In this document: positions 15,210-25,400 of the stretch, one piece after another
How positions within the stretch are numbered: the first letter of the stretch is position 1
Layout: each line of letters begins with the position of its first letter
From: an uncultured Methylococcaceae bacterium
GTDB lineage: Bacteria > Pseudomonadota > Gammaproteobacteria > Methylococcales > Methylomonadaceae
Direction: 5' to 3'
Assembly (NCBI GenBank): GCA_903866825.1
Contig: CAIPPE010000295.1
Coordinates: forward strand, 1 to 46,735
DNA length: 46,735 nucleotides
The notes under the pieces: model-generated
Told to the model about the DNA's origin: nothing
Seen by the model: the letters and a program-made list of their open reading frames with translations, nothing else
The model's database searches: none
Program-made: the position numbers and the translations under genes

Positions 15210-18194
15210 TTACAACTCCCCACATAAACTTAAATCATATGAACAAACGCAATTACGACCTGATTTTTTAGCTTGATACATCGCCTGATCAGCATGTCGT
15301 AACAGCGTGTCCGCATCATATTTATCAGTCGGAAATAAAGTGACGCCGATGCTTGCACTCACTGTGACCTGATTGACTTCATCCAAAAAAATGGGTAAGT
15401 TAATACTGTCAATGACGCGTTGCAGCACAATATGATAGTCCTCTACCCGCTCCAGATTGCTTAACAAAAGCACAAACTCGTCTCCCCCCATTCGACTCAC
15501 AGTATCGTTGGCCCGCACAGCGCTTTGCATCCGACGCGCCACCTCGATTAACAATTTATCGCCTGCATCATGACCGAACTGATCGTTAACGGGTTTAAAA
15601 CCATCAAGATCCAGATAGCAAACAGCCAATAATTGATGACTGCGTTCGGCCAAAGCAATCGCCTGATTTAATCGGTCACTGAGTAGTTGACGATTTGGCA
15701 ACCCGGTCAGAATGTCGTGATAGGCAAGGGCTGAAATTTGCTCCTCACGTTGCTTCTGTAGTGTAATGTCAACCAAAATCCAAAGAAATTCACCGCTCTC
15801 TTCAGACAACCGAGACCCATGGAGATCAATCCAGATTCCCACTCTGTCTTTTCGTAACATTAGAATTTGCGTTCGGTAAACACCCTGCGTATTGAGAATG
15901 GGGTAGGAGGCATCATAAAACGCTTGATAAGACGACTCATCTGGAAACAAAACACAGGTATTCATGCCAACAAGCTCATAAAATTCATAACGAAACATTT
16001 TTGCCATCGCCTGGTTTTTCCAGCTAATTTGATGACCCTTGATTTTTGCAATGCCAACCAGTCCATTATCCAGCATAGCATGTTGTTCAATTGTCAATTG
16101 ATTAAGCATTTCCTCGGTACTTTTAAGTTCGGTAATGTCAAAGCAGGAACCGATATACCCCGTGAAATACCCTTGATCGTCAATCAGTGGAACACCATAG
16201 TCATCAATCCATCGATATTCACCATCATGGCGGCGCAGACGGTATTCCATACGAAATTCTTTACGCTGATCAAAATGCGTCACGTAAATATCCAGGCAAT
16301 GATCCACATCTTCCGGATGCACAGCCTCGGCCCAGCCATTGCCGATTTCCTGATCCATACTATGTCCCGTAAAATCCAGCCAAACCTGATTAAACCAGAC
16401 ACATAATCTATCTTTACCGGACATCCAGATCAGCACAGGGGCAGAATTTGCCAGAGTGCGAAAGCGCTCTTCGCTTTGCCTTAATTCAGTCGTCCGTTCT
16501 TCTACCCGCCTCAGAAGCAGAGCACTGTGTCCGGTTGATACCAAAACAAATGCGCCAACCAGACTGCTGAGCAACAGTCCGGCCAACAAAATGATCCATG
16601 CTGTAAAGGAGCGGTGATCAGCAAAAAAACTCTGGGTAGGTATGATATCAAATCGCCATTGACGGCCACCGATCGGAATGCTTGAACTGCTAATCAAGGA
16701 GAGGTGTTTTCCAAATAAGCCTTTTTCGTTCAGGGTGAAGGGTATGAGTTCTTTCTGACCACTGGCAAAAAGCAGTTGCTCGCCGATTGGCGCAGTTTCA
16801 TCAATAAGCTGATAAGTCAATTTATCGGTGTTTAGGTTATGCAGCGAAGCGGTAACGATATCTCCCCCTCTAAATACCAAAAGAACATATCCGGTAATAT
16901 TGAGGCGGCGTTCTGCCGTGTTATTGTGCGAAAGATTCTTTTTATAAAGGGGCATAAACGCAAGCACACCGAATTGATTGCCCTTGTCCTGGACTAAAGT
17001 AATTCGAGCCGTTATGGCGATTTCCCCGGTATCCCTCGCCCGATCAAGCGCTTCTCGCCTAATCGGATCTGAATATAGGTCATAACCTAAAGCCGTTTCG
17101 TTCCCCTCGTAGGGTTTTACAAAAGTAACAGGAACAAACTCTGGACGTTCATTTGCGCGTAAAATATGTTTATGACCATCCCGTTCGGTGATCTGGAAAT
17201 TCGGAAAACCATTATGTCGGATGTTTTTTTCAAATGAATCCCGCTTTGCAGAGGTGATAATGGGGCTCCATTCCAATGCCTGGATACCCGGCAAACTATT
17301 TAATGAATTTAACACAAAGGCATCAAACTCTTCCCGTTCTACCGTATTCGAAGCCGAGTAAAAGCTTTCAAGTGAACGTAACGTATCTAAATACATCAGG
17401 ATTGACTTTTCCAGTGTAACCTTAAATGAAGTAGCCTCCCTGACAAATTCGAAATTGAGCTGTTCACTTTCTTTTTGGCTTGCATAGAAAACCAGAGCCG
17501 TCGTCAGCAAAAACGTGGTCACAATTGCCAGACTAATAGGCTTTCGCCTGTTAACCCAATCAGTGTAGGGGCTAAGTGTCCACATCAAAACTAATGGCGT
17601 AAAAATAAATACCCCAATAACATCCCCTACCCACCAGGTTCCCCAGTTAGCAAGGAAATTTGTCATTGGGATTCGATTGCTCAGCACCAAAGTTGTGACA
17701 GAAAGGGTCGAATTTATCAGAGAACTTAAAATACCCCCAAAAAGCATGAATGAGAAAACCTCTTTCTCACTCCCAAGTGAATTCGGGAAGCCGCCAAATC
17801 GTCTTAACAGATAAGTGCCGACAATCGCTTGCAAGGCTGCACCTGAACTAATGGCGAGTACAATCGTCATTGAAATAAAAATATCGAATGACGAGCTGCT
17901 GTCCCAGGTGGTAGGTAAATTGACCAGCATTGATCCCAACAGTATTCCCGGCCATACACGATAACCGTAAAGCAGAATACCAGCCAAAGCAATACCGGAA
18001 GGTGGCCAGATAGCCGTTGCATAGCCGGGTGGAATCGCTAGAAAAATGCCTATTTTACCTGTGACCAAATAGGCAACGGCTAAACCCAGAATTTGCAGCA
18101 TCCAGGTAGAATGATTAACGGTAGCAACAATGGTTGAAGATAATGGCTTGATGCTATTATCAAGCGACTTTATATCGCTAAAAATGTATTTCAT
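15210..18194 (-). CDS. Diguanylate cyclase, MASE1-CHASE-PAS-PAS-GGDEF
   Basis: 994 aa membrane sensor making cyclic-di-GMP from two GTP. Order: MASE1 multi-helix sensor (about 28-235, GYATAIWPPSGIALAG), a further helix and a periplasmic CHASE domain (about 240-500, LEWSPI and TARITLVQDKGNQFG), a membrane helix (about 515-540, FTAWIILLAGLLLSSLVGAF), two PAS domains (about 570-690 and 700-820), and a GGDEF domain. The active-site GGDEF is at 903-907 and the inhibitory RxxD site (RAND) at 894-897, with the correct 5-residue spacing, so product inhibition is likely. No EAL domain. Its ATG overlaps the HD-GYP-type gene stop by 4 bp (ATGA), so both are made from one message. Confidence 0.93.
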   Translation of the reverse strand: MKYIFSDIKSLDNSIKPLSSTIVATVNHSTWMLQILGLAVAYLVTGKIGIFLAIPPGYATAIWPPSGIALAGILLYGYRVWPGILLGSMLVNLPTTWDSSSSFDIFISMTIVLAISSGAALQAIVGTYLLRRFGGFPNSLGSEKEVFSFMLFGGILSSLINSTLSVTTLVLSNRIPMTNFLANWGTWWVGDVIGVFIFTPLVLMWTLSPYTDWVNRRKPISLAIVTTFLLTTALVFYASQKESEQLNFEFVREATSFKVTLEKSILMYLDTLRSLESFYSASNTVEREEFDAFVLNSLNSLPGIQALEWSPIITSAKRDSFEKNIRHNGFPNFQITERDGHKHILRANERPEFVPVTFVKPYEGNETALGYDLYSDPIRREALDRARDTGEIAITARITLVQDKGNQFGVLAFMPLYKKNLSHNNTAERRLNITGYVLLVFRGGDIVTASLHNLNTDKLTYQLIDETAPIGEQLLFASGQKELIPFTLNEKGLFGKHLSLISSSSIPIGGRQWRFDIIPTQSFFADHRSFTAWIILLAGLLLSSLVGAFVLVSTGHSALLLRRVEERTTELRQSEERFRTLANSAPVLIWMSGKDRLCVWFNQVWLDFTGHSMDQEIGNGWAEAVHPEDVDHCLDIYVTHFDQRKEFRMEYRLRRHDGEYRWIDDYGVPLIDDQGYFTGYIGSCFDITELKSTEEMLNQLTIEQHAMLDNGLVGIAKIKGHQISWKNQAMAKMFRYEFYELVGMNTCVLFPDESSYQAFYDASYPILNTQGVYRTQILMLRKDRVGIWIDLHGSRLSEESGEFLWILVDITLQKQREEQISALAYHDILTGLPNRQLLSDRLNQAIALAERSHQLLAVCYLDLDGFKPVNDQFGHDAGDKLLIEVARRMQSAVRANDTVSRMGGDEFVLLLSNLERVEDYHIVLQRVIDSINLPIFLDEVNQVTVSASIGVTLFPTDKYDADTLLRHADQAMYQAKKSGRNCVCSYDLSLCGEL

Positions 18195-19171
18195 TTAGCT
18201 ACCTCTATGGAGTCTGAAAGTTTCCTGGCTATTTTTTCAAACTCATTTCTAAGCTGAATGAACACATCAACGATAACAGGATCAAAATGCTTACCCCTTT
18301 CGGAAATGATAATTTCTTCTACCTTTCGGATTGGAAACGCTTTTTTATAAACCCGATTGCTTATTAGTTCATCGTAAACATCGGCAAGAGCCATAATTCT
18401 GGCGGGTAGCGGTATATGCGTACACGACAGCTTGTCAGGATATCCGTGCCCGTCCCAGCGTTCATGATGCCATAAGACGATTTGAAGCCCTACTTCTAAA
18501 AAAGTCATGGGGGTCTGGTCTCGATGATAAATGGAGGTATCCGCTTGATTGACTCTCTGTATCGCTGTGGCGATGGCATTCGCACCAATGACGGTATGTG
18601 TTCGCATAATCGCAAACTCGTCCTCGGTTAACTTACCGAGTTTGCAAAGAATATGGTCAGGGATACCGACTTTACCGATATCATGCAAGGGCGCCGCCTT
18701 GACGATTCTGGACAATTGCTCATCATCAAGTTGCTCTCGATAGTATTTACGTGCCGACAAATCTTCACTTAAAAGTAATTCGAGCAATTGATCGGTGGCT
18801 CGTTTATATTCTGCTTGAGTAACGGGCAATAATACGGTTTCAGATACTATCAAAATCATGTCATATTCATTTCTGGTTGCCAAGACAATGGATTGTGCAC
18901 CGTTTTCCGCTAAGTCGGTTATAAGCCCAGCATCTTGTAAAATTTCCAGGGTAATTTCCTGATTGACTTTGTTATCCTCGGCTAAGAGGATGCTGTGTCC
19001 TTTCAAAGGACTTATATCCAGTTGGTTATTCACGACTTTATTCAGTAAAGTGTTTTGCCCTGTTTGCACGCTTAAATTGGCATTCATTTTTATGGAAGGG
19101 GGAACCGACTTTGTAAAAACCTCAACAATTGGGGCATTAATCTTACCCGAATCAGCCACCGTTACAAGCAT
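18191..19171 (-). CDS. Chimeric REC / HD-GYP protein, both domains incomplete
   Basis: 326 aa. Residues 60-108 are the first half of a response-regulator receiver of hybrid-kinase type (ILLAEDNKVNQEITLEILQD), ending at YDMILI, exactly where the phospho-acceptor Asp should follow (LILMDxxMP). The sequence then jumps to an HD-GYP phosphodiesterase, joined at about EYKRATDQLLELL. HD (163-164), T-H (191-192), HHE (235-237) and GYP (243-245) are present, but the upstream ET-G-x-H-x-x-R segment supplying metal ligands is missing. This looks like a deletion fusing a kinase tail to an HD-GYP gene. No clear ribosome binding site precedes ATG 19171, and the frame is open upstream. c-di-GMP hydrolysis is doubtful. 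The downstream cyclase gene is coupled to it. Confidence 0.8.
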   Translation of the reverse strand: MLVTVADSGKINAPIVEVFTKSVPPSIKMNANLSVQTGQNTLLNKVVNNQLDISPLKGHSILLAEDNKVNQEITLEILQDAGLITDLAENGAQSIVLATRNEYDMILIVSETVLLPVTQAEYKRATDQLLELLLSEDLSARKYYREQLDDEQLSRIVKAAPLHDIGKVGIPDHILCKLGKLTEDEFAIMRTHTVIGANAIATAIQRVNQADTSIYHRDQTPMTFLEVGLQIVLWHHERWDGHGYPDKLSCTHIPLPARIMALADVYDELISNRVYKKAFPIRKVEEIIISERGKHFDPVIVDVFIQLRNEFEKIARKLSDSIEVAK

Positions 19172-19232
19172 ATTTTGGGAATATTTGTTGTTGCGTGGTA
19201 GTATCCTGCAATGTACCGACTAATTACTCAGC

Positions 19233-20103
19233 TTACCCCTGGCTATTGCGAAATACCTCACCTTTAAGTTGAGCAAAATGACAACCATCGCTATTTTCAA
19301 GGCTAGGACATAACTCGAAAGGCTGATCGCTAAAACGGGTTTGATCAAGCATAGCCTGGAAGTCTTCCCTGCTAGCAACTTTAAGTTTGGAAAGGAAAGT
19401 ATTCGTATTGATTGGCGTAGCAAGAGGGAACTTTAAAATCCGGTAAATTTCATCCGTACAACGCCAAATTCCGTTGGGAAATTGCCATTCCCATCCAACG
19501 AGTTTCGCTAAAGCTTCCGCCTCCAGCAGTTGGTCCTGGCTGGTTTTTAAATCATGAAACAGTAAATTGATAGGGTTTCGTATGCCGGTTACCACCAACA
19601 CCTTATAAATCAAATAAAACGCAACGATTTTGAATAAATGACCAAGCTCATAGAATGTATCGCTCATGGTGTCGGTCACATATTGTGTAAAACACAATTC
19701 AATAGCAATCATGAAGAGCAACAAATCAAAATCAGTTGGTATTCGCGCGACTCAAGATGCGGCTACCGATTTAAAATCAGAATGTTTAGCGTGAGGATGG
19801 CACATATGACATATTCACTGATTATTTTAAACTCAGTTAATCCTTGACCAGCGACAAAACAAGATGGAAAGTTTTTAAAATAAAGAATTGAGGGGACCAG
19901 GAACAATGTCGTCAAAAAACATCCCGAAAACACTAAAGATTTTCTAACAGGTTTCTCTGCGCCTAGTGCAGTAAAAGCCAGTAACTAACACACAGATTCC
20001 AGATAACGTCTGGCAATCCAGAATTGTGGGGCGTTATAATCATAATCGTTGAAAATCCCCATGCCTTTATAGGAGAGAGTATGTAAAAGGTCGATGATGC
20101 CAG
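19233..20103 (-). pseudogene. MASE3-PAS sensor protein, broken
   Basis: On the minus strand, one frame encodes a recognisable MASE3 membrane sensor from about 20103: IIDLLHTLSYKGMGIF, FWIARRYLES, FPSCFVAGQGLTEFKIISEY. It is interrupted by TAG at 19985-19987 and TAG at 19763-19765. A frame change follows, and the rest (FTQYV, LGHLFKIVAFYLIYKVLVVTG, then a PAS start AEALAKLVGWEWQFP) is in the open frame 19724-19233. The PAS domain is also cut short. MASE3-PAS proteins are normally histidine kinases or cyclases; that catalytic part is gone. The first part abuts the stop of the 497-aa gene, in the same frame. Confidence 0.85.
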
Positions 20104-20146
20104 GTTTTTCGACGACCCTGAAAATGAAGAAACATTCAGATGAGAC

Positions 20147-21640
20147 TCAAGAAAACAAAGTTCCCTGGTCCTGCTTTAATTGAGGCACAATCTCTTTAGG
20201 CATATTAAACACATTCTTGAAGATACGGTTCATCACTGAAATCAACTGTCTGAATTTATACGCATTATGATGAGAGTCGCCTATTTGCTCCGAAGTACTC
20301 CAGCTATCTTCATCTGATATACGTAATTCAACCCCCAGGGTGTGCTCCTGGGTCTTTTTATCAACCTCATTTCTACGCGCATAAATAGCCGTGCCGGGTA
20401 CCATGATTTTATGCGTCCTGGCTTCCCGATGGATCGGCAAGGAATAACTGATTTTGCATTGAAACTTTCTATGCCCTAGTGATGAATGCTGATTCTTCTC
20501 GGCATTCATACTTAAGGCTTCATAAAAGGTTTTAGCATTAGCGAGCACCGCCTGTTCGGAACTTTCTTCTTCATGTCCGGCACTTTGCGACAAACTAAAC
20601 ATCAGCCGTCTCACAGCTTCAATCATGCTTTCGGGTGTATCAAACAAGGTCTGGGTTATAGACTGCGAACGGGTATTTTCCTGAAGAATCACGCCTTTCT
20701 TTTGTAAGGCATGAAACAGTTTTAAGGTATCGTCTTTTTCTCTTAAGATAAAAGTAATCGCTAAAATATCCCTGATATCATAAGCCTCACCTTCTAAATC
20801 CTTTCCAAGCTTGGTGACCATACTTTCAGGGCTTTTTAAGCGGGCTTTAATTTCAATAATATTAACCCGAACGCCATCCCCACTATCAAACACAAACCAG
20901 TTATTTTGCGCATCAAAAGTGATAGACTCTTTTAGTTTATGAAAAAATGAAGACACTTTAACAAACGCATTTTGGGCCGATTCGCTTTCAGGGATGTGCT
21001 GTGGATTTTCCCAATCATAATTAAACAGATCATCCAGACTCTGACTCTCATTTTCTAAAAATGTACCTAATTCAGCGTAATCATGAATATCCTGACTTTC
21101 TTCTTCGATAGACTTAATCAAATACCCCATTTTCAGCATCGAACAGGCCGTTTGTTGCCATTCAACAGGCACGTCCCTCTGTTGGCCCTGGTAGCCATAA
21201 AACACTGTAGGGTATTTACCTGAGGAGGCCAATAAAAATAGATGACGAGGATCTTGAGTGACTATCTTTTTAAACTCGGTATTATTAAGGATAGCTTCAA
21301 CATGGGCAATGGCTTGTAACCCGCTTTTATAAAATTCCACGTTGGTAGAATCTAATGAAACTAAACCAGCCAATTGCGCTTTAACAAACGGAAATAGCCA
21401 TTCAAAAAAATAGCTATAGGTACGCCCAACATAACTGAGCGCCCGTTTCTGTTCACTTTCCTGTAACTCACTATTTTCTATAATGTCAAAGCCACGATTA
21501 TTCATCATTTTAGCCGCCTGTTTAAGTGCGGTTGGATAATCATTTGCTGGTAACAACAAATATGGACTTAACTCAGCTCTATCGAGGATTGAACCAAAAA
21601 TCTCATGATGGAGCTCTTGGCTTGATGATTGTTTTTCCAT
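20147..21640 (-). CDS. Uncharacterised 497-aa protein, possible RelA/SpoT-like fold
   Basis: Not confidently recognised. It is soluble, with no signal peptide or membrane helix. The N-terminal half is helical and acidic (acidic run about 178-220). Residues about 262-300 (IEIKARLKSPESMVTKLGKD, then YDIRDILAITFIL) recall the synthetase core of RelA/SpoT proteins (RxKxxxSxxxKM...DxxAxRxIV), and about 436-447 (GVELRISDEDSW) recalls their (V/F)EIQIRT strand. Key catalytic residues cannot be placed by eye, so this is a fold hypothesis only. It may belong to the uncharacterised TIGR04552/TIGR04562 protein group, recalled from memory and unverified. It follows the methyltransferase by 174 bp containing hairpins. 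Confidence 0.55.
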   Translation of the reverse strand: MEKQSSSQELHHEIFGSILDRAELSPYLLLPANDYPTALKQAAKMMNNRGFDIIENSELQESEQKRALSYVGRTYSYFFEWLFPFVKAQLAGLVSLDSTNVEFYKSGLQAIAHVEAILNNTEFKKIVTQDPRHLFLLASSGKYPTVFYGYQGQQRDVPVEWQQTACSMLKMGYLIKSIEEESQDIHDYAELGTFLENESQSLDDLFNYDWENPQHIPESESAQNAFVKVSSFFHKLKESITFDAQNNWFVFDSGDGVRVNIIEIKARLKSPESMVTKLGKDLEGEAYDIRDILAITFILREKDDTLKLFHALQKKGVILQENTRSQSITQTLFDTPESMIEAVRRLMFSLSQSAGHEEESSEQAVLANAKTFYEALSMNAEKNQHSSLGHRKFQCKISYSLPIHREARTHKIMVPGTAIYARRNEVDKKTQEHTLGVELRISDEDSWSTSEQIGDSHHNAYKFRQLISVMNRIFKNVFNMPKEIVPQLKQDQGTLFS

Positions 21641-21671
21641 ATTTCAAAGTTCTATTTAAAAAGCTGGAATG

Positions 21672-21715
21672 CAATAGCTTCGGCTATTGGCTGTAAAAAC
21701 AGCTAAAGCTGTTTT
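21672..21715. terminator. Two adjacent hairpins after the methyltransferase gene
   Basis: CAATAGC-TTCG-GCTATTG (21672-21689) has a stable UUCG-type loop as read on the plus strand. AAAACAGC-TAAA-GCTGTTTT (21696-21715) is an 8-bp stem flanked by A and T runs, terminator-like on either strand. On the minus strand they follow the methyltransferase gene, so they may end the 25.9-21.8 kb transcript before the 497-aa gene. Confidence 0.55.
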
Positions 21716-21814
21716 GCTCCAATTTATGCTTAACAATCGCTCAGCACATCTATAAAAGTAATGGTTTATTATTGCGTCTTAGCTTAGCTGGATTATAAAA
21801 GCTTTTAAACACTT

Positions 21815-22498
21815 TTAAGCTATTTTTTTACGAGCCACTAAGACGCCATCACGTATCGGATTAATAAATGAATCAAAGTCAGGGTCATTAAAAATTAGTT
21901 GATTATGCTGGCGAATAGCCTGGGTCCAACCCGGAAAGACATCAACTGAATGCTGTACAGCAACCCGTCCTCGCCACAGCACATTATCTGCGATATAGAG
22001 TCCGCCAGGGCGAATCCGATCTTTACACATTAACCAGACCTCCGGGTAATCACCTTTATCGACATCGTTATAGCAAATATCAAACAAGCCATCCGCCTCA
22101 GAAAAAATAGTTTGAGCCATGCCAACGTTAAAATCAACCCTATCCCATAACCCAGCGGCTGTCAGAAAATGCTCTGCTCTGTCTCTGTTAAGAAAATCGG
22201 CTTCGCTACAAATAACCTTTCCCGTTGGCCCCAAGGCTCTGGCAAACCAGTACGCTGAATAGCCATAGCCACTGCCAAATTCAAATACTCGCTGGGCCTG
22301 AACTGCTTTAGCCATGGTTTCTATAAATGACCCAGCCAAACGTCCTACAATAGGAAAGTTATTTTTATTCGCAAATGACTCCATCTCAATTAAAGCTGGG
22401 GAATCCAAATGACTTATTAATTCCCCCAGATAATTTTCAATCTCTGGGTTCACTAATGGTAATGACTTTCTTTTTTTCACGCTCAACGATGCACCCAA
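21815..22498 (-). CDS. Class I SAM-dependent O-methyltransferase
   Basis: 227 aa. Resembles the caffeoyl-CoA/catechol O-methyltransferase group (Methyltransf_3). SAM-binding motif I is RVFEFGSGYGYSAYWFARAL; the acidic loop VICSEAD follows; FDICYNDVDKGDYPEVW holds the metal/substrate Asp residues, and RPGGLYIADNVLWRGRV the later motif. Substrate unknown. No ATG exists near the 5' end: the likely start is TTG 22498 (GGGGG just upstream) or GTG 22480. The gene overlaps the stop of the 1148-aa gene, indicating coupling, so it may modify something linked to that enzyme, though no known pathway says so. Confidence 0.85.
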   Translation of the reverse strand: MGASLSVKKRKSLPLVNPEIENYLGELISHLDSPALIEMESFANKNNFPIVGRLAGSFIETMAKAVQAQRVFEFGSGYGYSAYWFARALGPTGKVICSEADFLNRDRAEHFLTAAGLWDRVDFNVGMAQTIFSEADGLFDICYNDVDKGDYPEVWLMCKDRIRPGGLYIADNVLWRGRVAVQHSVDVFPGWTQAIRQHNQLIFNDPDFDSFINPIRDGVLVARKKIA

Positions 22499-25400
22499 TC
22501 AGCCCCCAGAGTTCCCTGTAAACTGTCCAGGTAAGCAGGGCTTGAAATATAGGCAAGTTTATTGTCAATCTCGATCAACTTTTCATTAAAAACCGGACTA
22601 AAAGAATCTGTCGCTTCAATTTCACTCATTCGCTTCAAAACATAATCACGATGCTTCTGCCAAAGCTTTAAATCTCTTTCCTGCTTTGTTTTTAAGCGTT
22701 CCAGATACCAGCCACTTTGTAACAAGTACTCTCTCGTAAACATTGAGCGTATAGCTGGGTCTGTAATGGTCTTATTATCAAAGCTACCGAATGCCATAAT
22801 ATGTATCAGCGCTTTTAACGGTGGACAAGCATCCCCAATTGAACCATCCTGGAGGTAAATTTGTGCAACCCGTTGCTGCGCTTCATAAACATTATTGACA
22901 CCATCAACAAAACTTTCCATATCCTGGGTTTCAGGCTTCAACATCGCTTCATCAAAAACAGCGGTTGGATAGTCGAATATTTTACCAAAATTGGTATGCA
23001 CGAAACGTTCAGTAATACGATAACCCAATCGACTCGCATGAACCGTCTTACCTTGATGCTCAAAATCCTCTAATCTTTCGAGTTGTCCCTGTTCAATCAA
23101 ATAACTGGGATCACGCTGATGAACCGGTAGACGAGACCATAACTCGGGAATTAACAGACTAATATCATGATCTATCTTGCGTTGTGCGCCGATATAACCA
23201 GCTGCCGTTGAATAGCCATCATAGCCACACAAGATAAAAGACACCAAGGCGGTATTTAAATCAGCCGTCGTAGAAAGCGCATTAAATGGCCCCTTGGTAA
23301 GCGCACCTTCTGAACCAGCTCCGGTAGTGGACGGTGATTTACCCGTCAAACTACAAATAAAGTCCATAAATAGCTCTGGCAGTTCCTGATAGTGAATCGG
23401 ATTGTATATGGCTAACGGTCTTATACCCGCTGCACTATCCCGTGGATTATTGCGGCGCCCAGTCAGCACTGCATTCACAGGAAAATAGACCGGCTGATCG
23501 ATCTTAAGTCCCCGTGCCAAGCGGGTAGATAGTTCTGATAAATAACGGGTTTCAGGATTTACCAAATCGGGTCTTAGCTGCAAATACCGCACATTTAAAC
23601 TAGGCTTGCCATCAACTAACCGAGGATGAGCTGAAGACACAAAATATTCACCGTCTTTACTTTGAGCCGCTTGGGTAATAATGTCCCGCATGGGCTGACT
23701 GAATTCATCAAAATGAATCACGTCCTCCATAATTTCACGCGCATCTTTTACTGTTAAGGGTTCAAAATTCGAAATAAAGTTATTTGTACCCGAAAAATCA
23801 AGCTCTGTTTGTAAGTCCTTACCCCGATTGACGGCATCATCGGGCCGTTGAAAAAAACTGAGTTCACAGTTATCAACCAGCTTTACGCTTGGATTTTTAT
23901 AGTCTGAATTAAGTCCGTTGAGTATTTTAACCGGAACCACAACTGAGGCGGTAATATCGTCTTCTAACTGAACCTTGGTTGAGGGCATAAAGTCTTGCCT
24001 TAATTTAAAAACCCGCCAAGCCCCATTGGTATCAAAGCCGACTCTTAAATAACTGGCAATTAATTTGCGACCATGAAACTTTAATTCATTACCGGGAAAG
24101 CCATTAACCAGATCAACGGAAAAATGTTCTCTCCAGGCTGAGCCCCATTCTTCTTTGTAAAAACGCTTTATCATCAACACAAGCGCTAATACGTGCTGGG
24201 GAATTCTCTTTAACCAATGATTGTATTCAGGAGAATATTCAGTAATCGAAGGCGTCAATAACTTGATAACTGATCCCAAGGTACGCTTATTACTTAATAG
24301 CCGCCGTAGATCAGTGCCATTGCGAACGGGGTCCAGAAAACGGTTTGAATAATCATAGTCAAAAATATCTTCCACCATCTCCATGTCTTTATCAAAATCG
24401 TCAACAAAGATGGCCCCAGAAATAAGAGCCCCCGCAATCGATTTAGAGATTTCTGACTTACCTCCTCCCGATACCGTACTGGGCTTATGGCAAAAAGTCC
24501 CTTCTGGGTGTGTACCGACTAAACGCCAACTAGGTGCGTTTGGATGACGCTCCATATTAACTCTAAAGCCATTGGGATAAACGTAAGTTTCATTGATTAA
24601 CAGCTTCTTGGTTTGCTCTACCCCATCTAATGACCAACTGACCTGTAGTTTCTGAATATTGATTTGTGCGTCATCGGGAATAAAAATAATGCCGGGATAT
24701 TTTTTATCAATCGCATAACCTTCATTTTTATAGTCAATGGACGACCCCAAAAATTGGCACAACCTGTTGAAGGAGTATGATTGATTATTTCGAGGTTGCT
24801 TGGGTAAATAGATTTCTCCTAAATTAGCTCTTGGAAAAGCTAGAGCGCCCCCTGAATGTTCTTCTTCACAGCCACCGAACAGGTTTGCTGAATAGCTGAT
24901 CTGGGATTTGATTTCTTTTTTGCTATAGCCAAAATAATTGTCCGCAATGATAGTCACAATGACACCTTGCATATCACGACAGACCAGCTTAAATGACTTG
25001 CCCTCATTATAAAGCTCATCTTCAGTTTGCCAGCACATACCCTCTTTACGCTGCCGTTCGGTTGCATCGTTATAATGAGGTAAACCCAGCGCCTGTTTTC
25101 TACTGGACACTAAATGGGGTGCCAAAATAATACAGCCCGTGTGACCCGTCCAGTGATTAATATCTAATGCAGCGTCATTCTCAGGAAGAAAAGGATCACC
25201 GGCATTACCAAAAATGGATTCAACAAAATCCAGATTAGAAACCAGTCCACCGGGCGCAAAAAAGCGGGTTTCCATAACTTTCTGTGAGCTTAATCCAGGC
25301 ACTTCAGGAACTACAATCGGATTCAGTAATAACGAAAGCCAAAGCTTCGCAGGATTTTCCTGTTGACTGGTAAAAGGTAACGATAAAAGATCATCAGGCG

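Noticed and set aside
14862-15223. Two consecutive 60-codon open frames on the minus strand
   Set aside because: No ribosome binding sites, low-complexity hairpin repeats inside, and no recognisable protein family; treated as non-coding repeat sequence.
15867-16406. 179-codon open frame opposite the diguanylate cyclase
   Set aside because: Antisense to the conserved PAS domains, with no family resemblance or ribosome binding site.
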